Of a DNA stretch of 64,000 nt, positions 32,664 to 43,193 are shown one piece after another (the stretch's first letter is position 1; the number at the start of each line of letters is the position of its first letter). The stretch comes from Ctena decussata. Its lineage: Eukaryota > Mollusca > Bivalvia > Lucinida > Lucinidae. A model generated the notes under the pieces. The model was not told the DNA's origin, ran no database searches, and worked only from the letters and a program-made list of their open reading frames with translations. The stretch lies in contig OZ022510.1 of NCBI GenBank assembly GCA_963989385.1, positions 30,013,448 to 30,077,447 of the forward strand. The letters are read 5' to 3'. The position numbers were made by a program, and so were the translations under genes.

Positions 32664-32842
32664 TGGATGGATGGATGGGTGACTTGAGATTTCATGCCCG
32701 CTTTAACAGTACATGTATTTCTGTGATAGGCTGTGTGCAATGGAACCCCATTTACGATTGAAAAGATTACTGCCTACTGCCGAGCTCGAACCCTGGACCG
32801 CTCGATCAGCAAGCCAGCGCTTAACCCAGCTACCGGGGCTCC
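32664..32842 (-). mobile_element. tRNA-derived SINE
   Basis: Read on the minus strand, the head GGAGCCCCGGTAGCTGGGTT then AAGCGCTGGCTTGC resembles a tRNA 5' half with a pol III A box. GGGTTCGAGCTC is a good B box about 35 bp further on. A body follows (CAATCGTAAATGGGGTTCCA, TTGCACACAGCC) and a 3' tail of ATCC repeats. A second, head-less copy is at 44727-44880. Expected biology: pol III transcript moved by a LINE. It is not a working tRNA gene because the rest of the cloverleaf is not formed. Confidence 0.75.
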
Positions 32843-34029
32843 TCATGGTTGTATGAAATCGTATAATGAAGATCTGAGTCGAAATTGTGTACGCAAAAAT
32901 AAAACATAAAAGATTGTAGAACTATGGAATCTCCCAAACAAAAGTACGTTGCGCTAATTCAAAAACGTTACTTCCTCACTTGCCGGTATGAGCATGCGCA
33001 GTCTCATAAAGTAGTTACGTTGGTACAGACACTGACTGAACCTGTTGTTCTTTATATTGAGGGTAGCTGTTTGCAAAACACATCTATACTGGCCACCTTG
33101 ACCTCAGCTCTCTAGGTTTTACACTGAAAGAAAAAAAATAACACCAGCATTGCGTGTGTAATGAATCGCAATAAAAGACATTAAAGCAGAGGCGATAATG
33201 GCATTTCTTTGACTCCGTTTGACGTTTAAAACATGAATCGAAATTCCATAATACCTGAAAATCCATTGAGATAAAAAAGAGAGAGAAACATTGATGATAA
33301 TTAATCCACAGGCGTTTTATACTGCGTGTTGCTGAAAGTGGTTTCAAGTTTTTATCATCGATCAATTAGATATGAACAACAGCTGTCAGATCTCCGATAT
33401 ATATTAAAGACTCTAAATCCTTCGAAAGAAATAGTGTATCCAAATACAAAGCGAAACAATGCTGTCCAAGAATAAGGGTATTCGCTGTGTGCCACTCCAC
33501 CACATTTTCATATTTTCATTGTCATCATCGAATTGTACATGTAGCTTCAACTTCAAAATATTCAAATTACAGTGGTTGTTTAAGATGTTCCAGTATTTAA
33601 TTTAATTACGGTAATCGCCATTAAATGACAGATTAATTTCTGCTTTGCTAGCGTAAATTAGGTTTCGTAATTGCCTTCGCTTATACCTTGTAATTATAGG
33701 TTTACGATTAGTAGCAGAGATATTTTAAAGGTTATCTTTTTATGTTGATAACGTAAGATCCATCAAAATGCTCTGTTCATTATCTGAGCTAGGATCAGGT
33801 TTTATGCAGAAAGAGCGCTCAAATATAGACATTTAACTTACACACGTCATTACAAGCTCAATACACATTACCTTACGGTCGAACCTGTTTATAAAGACCG
33901 CTCAGTTGAATTATAGTAAAAGATGGTTTTAGTTAAAAGGTGTTATATGTACGCCATATAAAAAAGTAAATAAAATGGTGTTTTACAAATTGCTTAATTT
34001 ATGTGCTACTGTAATTATGGCCCATTGTC
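32843..34029. other. Unassigned
   Basis: No gene or repeat recognised. Confidence 0.4.
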
Positions 34030-34056
34030 CAGTCTTGTCAATCGATCCATAAAGGT

Positions 34057-34196
34057 CACTGGGGCACCACAGATGACTTCAAAACGATGCATTTTCTTCT
34101 GGTTCTGTCTTCAGCTTCCCTGGTTCTGTTAGCAAACTCCATCACTGACCACTGTTTAATATTGTTTTCCCACCTCATCTTCTGTCTCTCATCTTC
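34057..34196 (-). pseudogene. LINE ORF2 extreme C-terminus fragment
   Basis: In one continuous minus-strand frame it reads RQKMRWENNIKQWSVMEFAN, then RTREAEDRTRR, then KSSVVPQ and a stop at 34057-34059. Established: a RWEDNIKEW ... RxRW ... VVPQRP-like end closes many animal LINE ORF2 proteins. After the stop, PLWID continues in the same frame, so the stop may be a mutation from the usual R codon. No ATG opens the frame, so it would be missed by start-to-stop ORF finding. The downstream 34000-34056 may be 3' untranslated sequence. Confidence 0.8.
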
Positions 34197-34467
34197 TTAT
34201 TCCCTTCACAATGCACTGTAGAATCTGCTAAGCCATAGGACCTGATGACCTATGATCAAATAAGGCAGATAACTACTCTGATATGAAGTCTGACAAACAG
34301 ATTTATTATCAAAATCGTATAGACCCTCAGTTAAAACTTGGCTTTGGTCATGGTTAAAATGTATCTTTAAGAAACATGTGTCACCTCGCATGTGGTACAT
34401 GTATATGTTCAGAGGTAATCTATATTGCACATCTTATGTGTGTTAGTGTGTGTTTATTGGATCTGAA

Positions 34468-34580
34468 GCAGTAAAAAGATAGGCAATGATCAGGAATTAA
34501 CACAATCAAATGCCACATCCCGCCCTCTAAACGAAAAGGGAAAAAAACAAACACACAGATTGACAAAAGTTTACGAAACT
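34468..34580 (+). repeat. Dispersed repeat N, copy 3
   Basis: GGCAATGATCAGGAATTAAC, then CCACATCCCGCCCTCTAAAC and AAAAGTTTACGAAAC. It is most similar to the 63560 copy. Confidence 0.6.
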
Positions 34581-34781
34581 GTGATTTTTATTCCCGTAAG
34601 GTGATCTTAATGATTATCGTTTCAACACAACATGATCGTTACAAGTTTGGGAAATCTCACACTCACTCTCTCTCTCTCTCTATCTCTGTGGCTTCCATTG
34701 CGAAGGGATCAATTCGCAAGTGTAGACCACCGTAAAAGTAATACGTGCCCAAAAACGTAAAAACTCAAATACAGAAAAAAC

Positions 34782-34877
34782 TATACTTAAGGACAAAAGT
34801 TCTTAACGGATGTTAACATCCGTGCAGAACTGCACGAATGTTAACATCCATGCAGAACTTTTGTCCTTAAGTATACT
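34782..34877. repeat. Palindrome F, copy 1
   Basis: TATACTTAAGGACAAAAGTT is inverted as AACTTTTGTCCTTAAGTATA. Inner arms carry GATGTTAACATCCGTGCAG and its complement. A shorter version is at 44394-44456. Confidence 0.85.
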
Positions 34878-35261
34878 AGTCTAGAGTGGAACTTGATGTT
34901 TGGATCACAACATAACATTATTCCTTAAAAATTAAAGCACAACGCCGAAAACGGCAACTATCGTGCCTATCCTTTTACTTTAATCGTGATCATCAAAAAC
35001 AACAACATCATAATAATATTAATTTTAATAATACAAGAATATAATAACAACAAAAATAAAAATCAAACGGTCTGCAGGCAAGTATGTTTGTTTAATCTCA
35101 CTTCAAATAATCCTCTCGTTCAATCGAACCTAGAGCAAATCTGGTCAAAAAATGGCGACATCGGGACCACAGAGAAATGATAGAAGTGTTACGTGCACAT
35201 ACGTGTACATACTCTCCGAACCTGCGTCGAGCGTTAAAATAAGTAAAATCTTTTTTCGGTC
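34878..35261. other. Unassigned
   Basis: AT-rich, with an AAT/AAC-rich stretch near 34990-35060. Nothing else seen. Confidence 0.4.
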
Positions 35262-35335
35262 AGTTGTGAGACAGCTCGATATAGACTGAAATACTGTCTC
35301 AAAGAGCTGTTAAACCAAAACAATAAATAATGGAA
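35262..35335 (+). repeat. Short dispersed repeat M, copy 4
   Basis: GAGACAGCTCGATATAGACT, then GAAATACTGTCTCAAAGAGC and TGTTAAACCAAAACAATAAA. The clearest plus-strand copy. Confidence 0.65.
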
Positions 35336-35475
35336 ACATCGAGAAAACCTAAGCCTATTTGCCACTACAGATATCCAGTGAAAAGAGGTAAAAAACTATT
35401 ACAAGTTGGAATATACGTCCTGATAACTGATGGCGTCTATCGACGAACGCGGTGCGGCACACAAAAATCCTCTCT

Positions 35476-35796
35476 TTAGGATAAGTCTATCAAATAGTCC
35501 TGTTCTTCCGGAGATACTGTTGCGTCGTGACACTGTTCTTTAAAAAGGTCCACTAGACACCAATGTGCCTTCAGGTTTAAATCGACTCCATCTAGGTACA
35601 AGAAAAATGTCCTTACATGGAGGCAATGGTCTCTTTTAACAGCTTTACGACATGGAGAGTTATGATTAGGAAGTATTGACTCCCGTAAAGCCCTCCTACG
35701 AATTCCCAATTGTGGCTCAGGCGCTTGTTGACTTGTAACAATATACCCGTAAACGGGATACCCTAAGTTGGAACCAGCTTTGCTTTCAAGGAACAT
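35476..35796 (-). CDS. Candidate coding exon, 106 codons, unknown
   Basis: An open frame of 106 codons on the minus strand, from an ATG to a TAA. Its composition looks protein-like: balanced charged residues, Cys and Trp present, few low-complexity runs. The C-terminal end is acidic (VSPEEQDYLIDLS). I recognise no family, signal peptide or membrane segment. The frame is not covered by any repeat I identified here. A GTAAGG that could act as a splice donor lies inside it (near 35614), and an in-frame stop lies about 13 codons upstream of the ATG. It could be a terminal exon, a single-exon gene, a relic of a retroelement, or chance. Neighbouring sequence gives no further exons. Confidence 0.25.
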   Translation of the reverse strand: MFLESKAGSNLGYPVYGYIVTSQQAPEPQLGIRRRALRESILPNHNSPCRKAVKRDHCLHVRTFFLYLDGVDLNLKAHWCLVDLFKEQCHDATVSPEEQDYLIDLS

Positions 35797-36106
35797 AACG
35801 TTTTTTTAAATTCTATCAATTTAGGTTTCTGCTACTAATTTTCAGACCTTTTTGCTAGAGCTAATCATATCTTTCCGTTTGTGTCTTAATGTTGGGTCGT
35901 TGAAACATTCAGGCAACTCCCGATATAGAAGTAGTATTTCAATTATAATATCGACGTTGCCCCCGCACCTCAGCGGAACGAATCCATAGCCGCAGTAACG
36001 GGGCTCGAATGCTGACATCTTAATGTAAATATTATCTCAAAGAATATACAGTTTTGACACAGTATCTTTAGTTGTCAGTTTTATTTGTAGTGTTATATTG
36101 TTATTA
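35797..36106. other. Unassigned
   Basis: Nothing recognised. Confidence 0.4.
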
Positions 36107-37304
36107 TGCTATGTTCCCACAATCGCGATTCGCGGAACGATTGAAATCGTCGACCAAAATAAAATCTTATCAAATCTTGAGGTCAACTATAGAAATTGTG
36201 TTAATCATAGAATTTTTTGACGGTTAGAAACTTTCCTACGATCAACACGAATACTTGTCTGTCGTGATAGTCACATCAGATTGTATTGGATCGTAACAAA
36301 GCGCGACAGATTGTATCTAGACGTGCTTGTAAATCGTGGTGATTAGGATTGAGATGAATCACCATGCTTTGTTGAGATTTGCGGCGACCTCATATCGACC
36401 TCATACGATCTGTCACGATCTGTGACGCTGTCGTCCGTCGGGTCCCATTGCTCCCGACTTGACACGAATGACTCACGATCAGATACTAGGTGTAGCAAGA
36501 AGATGCGAGTATATGCGAGTAGTTTCAAGTACAGACGTTTTTCCACGGACGCGCTCACGATCTGTAACAATTATCGCGCCCATTAATGCGCCTTATTCAT
36601 AGTGAGAAAAAAATTGAAGAGGGCACATCTTAATTGTCAACCTACATTGGTTAGTATTTTTGAACCGTTCACGGATGCCACACAAGGGTACTAGAGGCGA
36701 GAAGCGAAGCGATAATTTAAGCACACAGTACTATTGCAAATGGCACGTTCTTATCATCATCCTCAACTCCTCCCATCACCAATGGTTGTGGGTTGTAGTG
36801 TTTTTTTCTGTATTGCAAGGTCAAGAAACAATGAAGACCAGGGTCAGTCGGGCTGTATCCATCAGTGTCTTATCGTAGCAAAAGGAGTGATCACCATCGA
36901 TCCTGATCGTGAAACACATAATGACCATAATGATGTTTTTTCCCAAGACAGCGCATCAGTTTGCGAAGAAGATATCGGAAAGTATCTACACGTACCATTT
37001 CGCCTAAATTTAGGGACCCTGATTAAAATGATCGTCACAGACCGAGACACAATTGTGGACCCCAGTGAGAAAATCCCATTGGAACGTATATGATCATGTC
37101 TGAACGATAGACCAGATCAGGACAGAGCATGTCACCTGAAATTGACAAATCGTGACCACATCGCTTCCAGGCGCAACAACTCGTACCATAGTGTATCGAT
37201 TTGCATCACCTGACATCCAAACCTGAAATTTCGTAGAAGTTCCACGATAAGTCATAAATTTCCTATCTGTTCGTAATGGATCTCACGATAGTGGAAACAT
37301 AGCA
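36107..37304. mobile_element. 1198-bp PIF/Harbinger-like element with TTA duplications
   Basis: The ends are TGCTATGTTCCCACAATCGC and its inverted GATAGTGGAAACATAGCA. They are flanked on both sides by TTA (36104-36106 and 37305-37307). Established: PIF/Harbinger elements duplicate a 3-bp TWA target. Sub-terminal sequence is rich in GATCGTGA/TCACGATC motifs, often in inverted pairs (GATCTGTCACGATCTGTGAC near 36409). A 119-codon plus frame (36734-37093) and a 75-codon minus frame (36343-36570) show no DDE or Myb-like motifs. It is therefore probably non-autonomous. The TIRs do not let me name the family. Confidence 0.7.
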
Positions 37305-37879
37305 TTATGCATATGATGCTATTTTCAGCAAATGCTTTCTTAGAATCTTCTTACTTTAGAGACCGGACACAGACCATTGATGCTATCAGTGTTGAAAAGA
37401 ATAAAAAAAGGCCTGAAATTTTATTGGACTGTCTGCATTTTCCCTCTTCTTTCCAATGATATACTGGAAACAATTTATCTGGACAGGAGTTCTGCATTAG
37501 CGCAGGAGTAAACAAAATAAATCTGCCTTGGCTTTTCGTTTCACATCTGATGCTTTATTTTTCTTCTTGAAAGTGAAAAACATTCAATAATTCTCGACAG
37601 AAAAAAGAGGCCTTCTTGTGACGAATCAGCTCGCCTGAGTTTGAGCAGAAATATAGGTCTTATACAAATGGTCATTTGATATAAAATGTTGGAAACGAAA
37701 CTTCGAAAAGTTTCATACAGTTCCAAGCCAATGACTAAGAGTTTGATGTTTGTCATTGTTTGTCGGCTTTGTATTAGTCATTGACTTTTTGTACTTTATT
37801 TAGAATAACCTCACAGCCATTGGCAAGGACAGAGCTAACCTTTTGGGTTTTCGCGTGCCTTGCTTTTTTTTAATGTCGT
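37305..37879. other. Unassigned
   Basis: Nothing recognised. Confidence 0.4.
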
Positions 37880-37965
37880 CGTTATTGTTGTCCTCCCCAA
37901 CTTGGTGTTTAGAGCAAACTCTGGGAATTGATTGAGACGGCTCCTGACCAGTGCCTATTTATCTT
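37880..37965 (-). repeat. Dispersed repeat N, decayed copy
   Basis: GTGTTTAGAGCAAACTCTGG, AATTGATTG, then CTCCTGACCAGTGCCTATTT is the diverged complement of the N start (AGGCAATGATCAGGA ... CTCTAAAC). Confidence 0.4.
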
Positions 37966-38472
37966 GTTTTAGCGATTGGTAGACATTTAGCAAAATCAGC
38001 AAAACAAACCGCATATTAGGCAGTCTATGACTGAGAAAAGAAATAGAATAAAAGTGTTTGGTATAGAAATATTATATAACAATAAAGTCAGTATCAGTTC
38101 TACTGTGATTGTCCTCATGTCATCTTTCTCAAACCTAAACCTGATAAAGACCATGGTCATAACATCGGTACCATAGTATCAAAAAGTATACGGTTTGTTG
38201 TGTAGACACCCAACTCAAAGTACCAAACAAAGGCCATGACTGGGTCTGCTTGAAAATGAAGCTAAGAAATAAACAGAATTTATCATTGGTCCCCAGTGTG
38301 GCTAAGTATAATCCCAAACTAAGGGTCCTACGGTTCAAGTGGAAAACGAGGCTCTGCCAAATTTCCCACTTGACCGATTAACCCGAGGTTGGGATCCCCA
38401 TCCCCATTGGACACCAATAAATGATTTTGTTTTCAGCTACCAATATCAACAAGAAAATCGGTGGAACCGATG
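37966..38472. other. Unassigned, with one small hairpin
   Basis: No gene. TTCAAGTGGAAA and TTTCCCACTTGA form a hairpin at 38333-38375. GGGGATCCC-type blocks around 38390 and 38500 are inverted to each other and may belong to the adjoining element. Confidence 0.4.
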
Positions 38473-39798
38473 GATGCTCCCCGAAGGCTTGGAATAGGAC
38501 AATGGGGATCCTGGTGAAGGAGTGATTTTCTGTGTAAACTCAATGCAATTCAAATTGAAAAAAAAAAAAACAATACTTTTTTGAGCAATGCTCTAGACAT
38601 GCATACAACTGAGAAAAAATAAGAAGGGAAGTAACTCCAAAATAACTTGGGATACAGTTTTGGTTCTTCTGCTCTGCATTTCTTGTCATTGCCCTCTATT
38701 ATCAATATGTGAAGTTTCATTCATGTTCTCTTAAATATGTATAGATATATACTCCGGACAAGCTAAATAACTGAAAAAATTAGAAAAGTTAGGAAGGGCA
38801 TTAACTTTGTAATTACTAAAGGTAATGTTATAGTTCTTATGATCTGCACTTCCTTTCATTACCCACTACCGATGTGTGAAATGTCATTTAGCTTCCTTCA
38901 ATACTTCCTAAGATATGCTCTATACAAGCAAAATAAAGCAAAAATTAAGAAGGGAGCTAACTTCGTAAATACTTATGACAGAGTTATGGTTCTTGTGTTC
39001 TGCACTTTCATTCATTGCCCTCTGTTAGTGTGTGAAGTTTCATTAAGTTCCCATTTATACTTTTGGAGATATGCACCAGACAAACTTAGTATTGAAAAAA
39101 CTGGAAAGGGAGCTAACTTTGTAAATACTTGTGACAGGGTTATGGCTCTTATGCCCTGCACTTTCTCTAATTGTCCTCTATCAATGTGTGAAGTTTCATT
39201 TAGTTCCCCCTTATAGTTTCAGAGATATGCTCCGGACAAGCAAAACATTGAAAAAACTGGAAAGGGAGCTAACTTTGTAAGTACTTGAAACAGGGTTACG
39301 GTTCTTGTGCACTGCACTTCCTCTAATTGTCCTCTATCAATGTGTGAAGTTTCATTTAGTTCCACCTTATAGTTTCAGAGATATGCTCCGGACAAGCAAA
39401 ATATTGAAAAAACTGGGAAGGGAGCTAACTTCGTAAATACTTGCGACAGGGTTACAGTTCTTGTGCACTGCACTTCCTCTAATTGTCCTCTATCAATGTA
39501 TGAAGTTTCATTTAGTTCCCCCATGTTGTTCCAGGGATATGCTCCGGACAAGTAAAATACTGAAAAAACTGGAAAGGGAGCTAACTTTGTAAATACTTGA
39601 GACAGGGTTACGGTTCTTGTTCACTGCACTTCCCCTTGTCGTCCTCTATCAATGTGTGAAGTTCATTTAGTTCTCCCTTATTCTTTCAGAGATATGCTCC
39701 GGACAAAAGTGTGACGGACGGACGGACGGACGGACGGAAGGACGGACAGACGGACGGAAAAAGCGGCAACTATATGCTCACCCTTCGGGGAGCATAAA
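38473..39798 (-). mobile_element. Pearl-like element, reversed
   Basis: Starts ATGCTCCCCGAAGGCTT and ends with hairpin ATGCTCACCCTTCGGGGAGCAT (39776-39797). The microsatellite of GACG repeats lies just inside the right end (39712-39750). The order hairpin, microsatellite, tandem core therefore runs leftwards, that is, on the minus strand. No protein is encoded; the 125-codon frame at 38839-39216 follows the tandem units. Confidence 0.75.
38745..39715 (-). repeat. Tandem repeat, 156-bp unit, about seven copies
   Basis: ATATGCTCCGGACAAG or variants recur at 38913, 39069, 39225, 39381, 39537 and 39692, spaced 155-156 bp apart, with an older unit near 38745. Each unit holds GGGAGCTAACTTTGTAAATA and TGTGTGAAGTTTCATTTAGT. 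Confidence 0.9.
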
Positions 39799-40365
39799 AA
39801 AACTTTTTTACTGACTGTTTGCTTCTATCTTGAACCGAGTTCTTCTGGCGTCATTTAATGAGTGACTAAGACAGTGACGTTATAACTCTTACCTGATAAC
39901 CTCAGATAGGAACTCGAACAAAGGAGAGGAACTGGTACAATAACTGTTGAGCTAGAAGAACCTTATTCAATGACAAGTATCATGTTTCTACATCCTGTTT
40001 GGGAAGCCATTAAGCAAAGAAATTCGAATGAATTTACGCGTAGTTTATCCCATATGGCTAGGCGTATGGGATAAGATTTGCCACCGTCTTGAAAAAACAT
40101 GGATAACTCTATACTGTACGCTATGGTCAGTGAAAATATCGGCAACGTCGGATAGCATACGCCCTTGAAAATCAAATTTTACGTAAAACCGGAATTACAC
40201 GTATGTATGTAGTAGTTTGGTAACAGAATCCTTAGGTACCACTTGTAGGCTATGTTCTATGATCTTGATACTTACTGATTATCTGCATTAATTTTTGCTG
40301 AACCTTTTAGTAATTTCCATACAAGTAGGTCACATTACTAAACTAGAAAATTGTGTCTATAAGAC
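39799..40365. other. Unassigned spacer between two pearl-like elements
   Basis: Nothing recognised. Confidence 0.4.
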
Positions 40366-41503
40366 ACAGGTGATGCCCCCGTGCTCCCCATTAACCCTTA
40401 CACCCCTTTCTCCCTCCCTACCTCCCTCCACCCCACCCCCACCACCATCACAAATTCAAAGAAGTGTGTATGGTCCCAAACTGTGAAAACCAAGTAGTCA
40501 TAAGCTGTAGTATGTCTTGAGAACACTAGCTTGTCACCTATATTGTTCAAAAAAACAAAAGATGAAAATTTCTTAGTTCAAAACCTGCAATTTTGCTAAA
40601 AACAAAATTTTTATCTTAAAGTATCTTCATGAACATCTTTATTATGTCTGTAACACATGTACAAAGTTTCAAAGCCAACTATCATAAACTGTGAGAGAAG
40701 TTGATTACACACTGATGTCAAACACTGAAGTTTGAAAGCCCATAATTTTGTCAAAATTATGCTTTGTGACCTTCACAAATCTTCATGCATATCTTCAATA
40801 TGTCTGCAATAAGTGTGCAAAGTTTCAGCTTGATCCATAATAAGCTGTGGGAGCAGTTGATTACACAATCTTGCTACCCTACATCACAAACCAACACTGA
40901 AAATGTCTAAGTCCGCAAGCCCGTAATTTTGCCAAAAATCATTTTTTGGCCATAAGAAATCTTCATGCACATATTCAATATATCTGCAACATGTATGCAA
41001 TGTTTCAAGTTGATCCATCATAAGCTTTGGGAGAAGTTGATTACACAAACTTGCTACCCTACATCACAAACCAACACTGAAAATGTCTAAGTCCGAAAGC
41101 CCGTAATTTTGCCAAAAATCATTTTTTGGCCATAAGAAATCTTCATGCACATATTCAATATATCTGCAACATGTATGCAAAGTTTAAAATTGATCCATCA
41201 TAAACTCTGGGAGGAGTTGATTACACAAACTTGCTACCTTATATCACTAACCAACACTGAAAATGTCTAAGTCCGAAAGCCCGTAATTTTGTCAAAAATA
41301 ATTTTTTGGCCATAAGAAATCTTCATGCACATCTTCAATATGTCTGCAACATGTGTGCATAGTTTCAAATTGATCCATCATAAGATGTGGGAGGAGCTGA
41401 TTACACAAACTGACTACTAAAATGTGCGACAGACAGACGGACAGACAGACGGACAGGGGTAAAACATAATGCCCCCTGACTATCGTCACGGGGGCATAAA
41501 AAT
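40366..41503 (-). mobile_element. Pearl-like element, reversed, GCCCCCGTG end
   Basis: Starts GGTGATGCCCCCGTG and ends with hairpin GCCCCCTGACTATCGTCACG then GGGGCATAAA. An ACAGACGGACAGACAG tract (41427-41457) lies just inside the right end. Tandem core units of 180 bp fill the middle. A C-rich stretch (40371-40450) lies near the left end. Confidence 0.75.
40740..41403 (-). repeat. Tandem repeat, 180-bp unit
   Basis: CCAACACTGAAAATGTCTAA starts at 40891, 41071 and 41251, exactly 180 bp apart. GGCCATAAGAAATCTTCATG follows in each. The units from 40861 to 41220 are nearly identical, so the array has probably expanded or converted recently; the unit before 40860 is more diverged. Confidence 0.9.
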
Positions 41504-41618
41504 ATTATGCTCAGGTACTCATTTTGGTAGCAGCTCACGTTCTTTTGTATTTAAATTAACAGGGTTTTTTATTTTGTTGCTGCATTGCATATGCTCTGAC
41601 AGGAATGTTGTCTTTTTA

Positions 41619-42430
41619 GCTCACCTGAGCCAACGGCTCCGGGGCAGCTTATAGGATGGTAAGGCTCCGTTGTCCGTCCGTCCGTCCACAATTTCAAACG
41701 ACTTCTCCTCTGAAACCGCTGGGCCAATTGTAACCAAATTTCATATGTAGCCTCTAGGGGACTTAGGAACGAAAAGTTGTTCGACAATTTAACACATCTC
41801 CTCAAAAGCCATAGGGCAAATTGTAAACAAATTTCATGTAAAGGCTCTAGGGGGCAAGGAAACGAAAATTTGTTCAAACGGTCCTAGTCACATGACCAAC
41901 ATGGCCACCATGCCCATATATGGTAATAACCTTTTAAAATCTTCTTCTCCAGAACCAATGGGCCAATGGCCTTGAAACTTGGTATGTAGCATCGGGTACG
42001 CAAGTACTACCAAGATTGCTCAAATTATGACCTTGGGTTGACCTTGACCTTTTGTACGGCAAGGTCAGTTTGCTTTCTGGTGCCATTTGTATGGGAAAAT
42101 GCTAGAATATAATGATTTTATGGAAACTGTTGAAGATTTTGACCTGGAAAGTGGTATTTACAGTCATCTTAATAAGTACATGAAAATGTACACGTACAAC
42201 AGGTCAAGGTCATTATTTGACCTTTGACCCTGGTTTCTCTTATTACCGCTCCTCAAAAGCCACTTGGCAAGTTGTAACCATTTCATGTAGAGGCTCTAGG
42301 GGGCAAGGGAACGAAAATTTGTTCAAACGGCCCTAGTCAAACGAAAATTTATTCAAGCGGTCTAGGTCAGATGACCTACATGGCCACCATACTCAGGTGA
42401 GCGATTCAGGGCCTCATGGCCCTCTTGTTT
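41619..42430 (+). mobile_element. Pearl-like repeat with CTCACCTGAGC end
   Basis: Starts GCTCACCTGAGCCAACGGCT, has GTCCGTCCGTCCGTCC at 41671-41687, and ends CTCAGGTGAGCGATTCAGGG then CATGGCCCTCTTG. Units of about 93 bp begin CTCCTC at 41705 and 41798, with a further related unit near 42247. TGACCTTGACCTTTTG and CAAGGTCA blocks lie in the middle. It is very similar to 63773. Confidence 0.75.
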
Positions 42431-43193
42431 ATTCAAGTTGGCTACCGGCGACGCGCATATATACATGACAGCCAAAATTTAGTTTACAATTTATTCTTCG
42501 CAAACAATAAGCAATGTTTATCTGTTTTAGTAAAACGACAATATAAATACATGTATGTGTTCATATGTTGATCTAATGTTTGCTCATCTAAGCGTCGAAA
42601 TGTCTTGAATGTATTTGAAAAAAAGCACATATTTCATGTAATTCAAACGTACATGTACGTCAGGAAAGACAATTACTGTGACAATCGCACGAAAAGATCA
42701 TGAAAGTCTCGCCACGGACAATTGGCGTAGCCGCTTCCATTATTTACAACCTTCATCTTTCAATTTCTCTAGTACGCAAGAAATATTTGTACAGATCAGC
42801 ATTAAGGCGTGTCTGTGTTTCACACAAATATCGTTGGAAACTGCACTGAACAAACGGATCATTTTTCCAAAAGTATTTACTTAAAATTAAGGTATAACAA
42901 TTGATAATTGTTTGGACAGGTTATTGCCGTAATTCAGTCATGCACTATGGGTTCTTTGAGTACAGAACTGTTTAAGAAACCGATTGTTGCCTTGAACGGT
43001 GCAATGAAACGTCAGTTCCGTTACCCAAATTGGCCAGAAATAACGTTAGGTAAACCTTGTGAATTGTGTGTCTGTCTTCCTTCAAATTAATTCCGAAAGT
43101 TACGGTTTATTTGAAAGTAATTGATATATTATTGCGATTATGAAATCTAAGGTGTGTCAATACTGGAAATGTCGAGATTCTGTTGTTAACATT
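42431..43193. other. Unassigned
   Basis: No supported gene or repeat. Confidence 0.4.

Noticed and set aside
32780..32842. A tRNA gene on the minus strand
   Set aside because: A and B boxes are present but the acceptor and anticodon stems do not form, and the SINE body follows directly.
36734..37093. 119-codon ORF as a Harbinger transposase or Myb-like protein
   Set aside because: No DDE-type or HTH motif could be seen, and the last part is built on the inverted GATCGTGA motifs.
38839..39216. 125-codon ORF with repeated CEVSFSS-like motifs
   Set aside because: It follows 156-bp tandem units, a multiple of three, so the frame simply stays open through the array.
40740..41403. CRISPR-like regularly spaced repeats
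   Set aside because: The 180-bp units are contiguous tandem repeats without unique spacers, in a eukaryotic setting, inside a pearl-like element.
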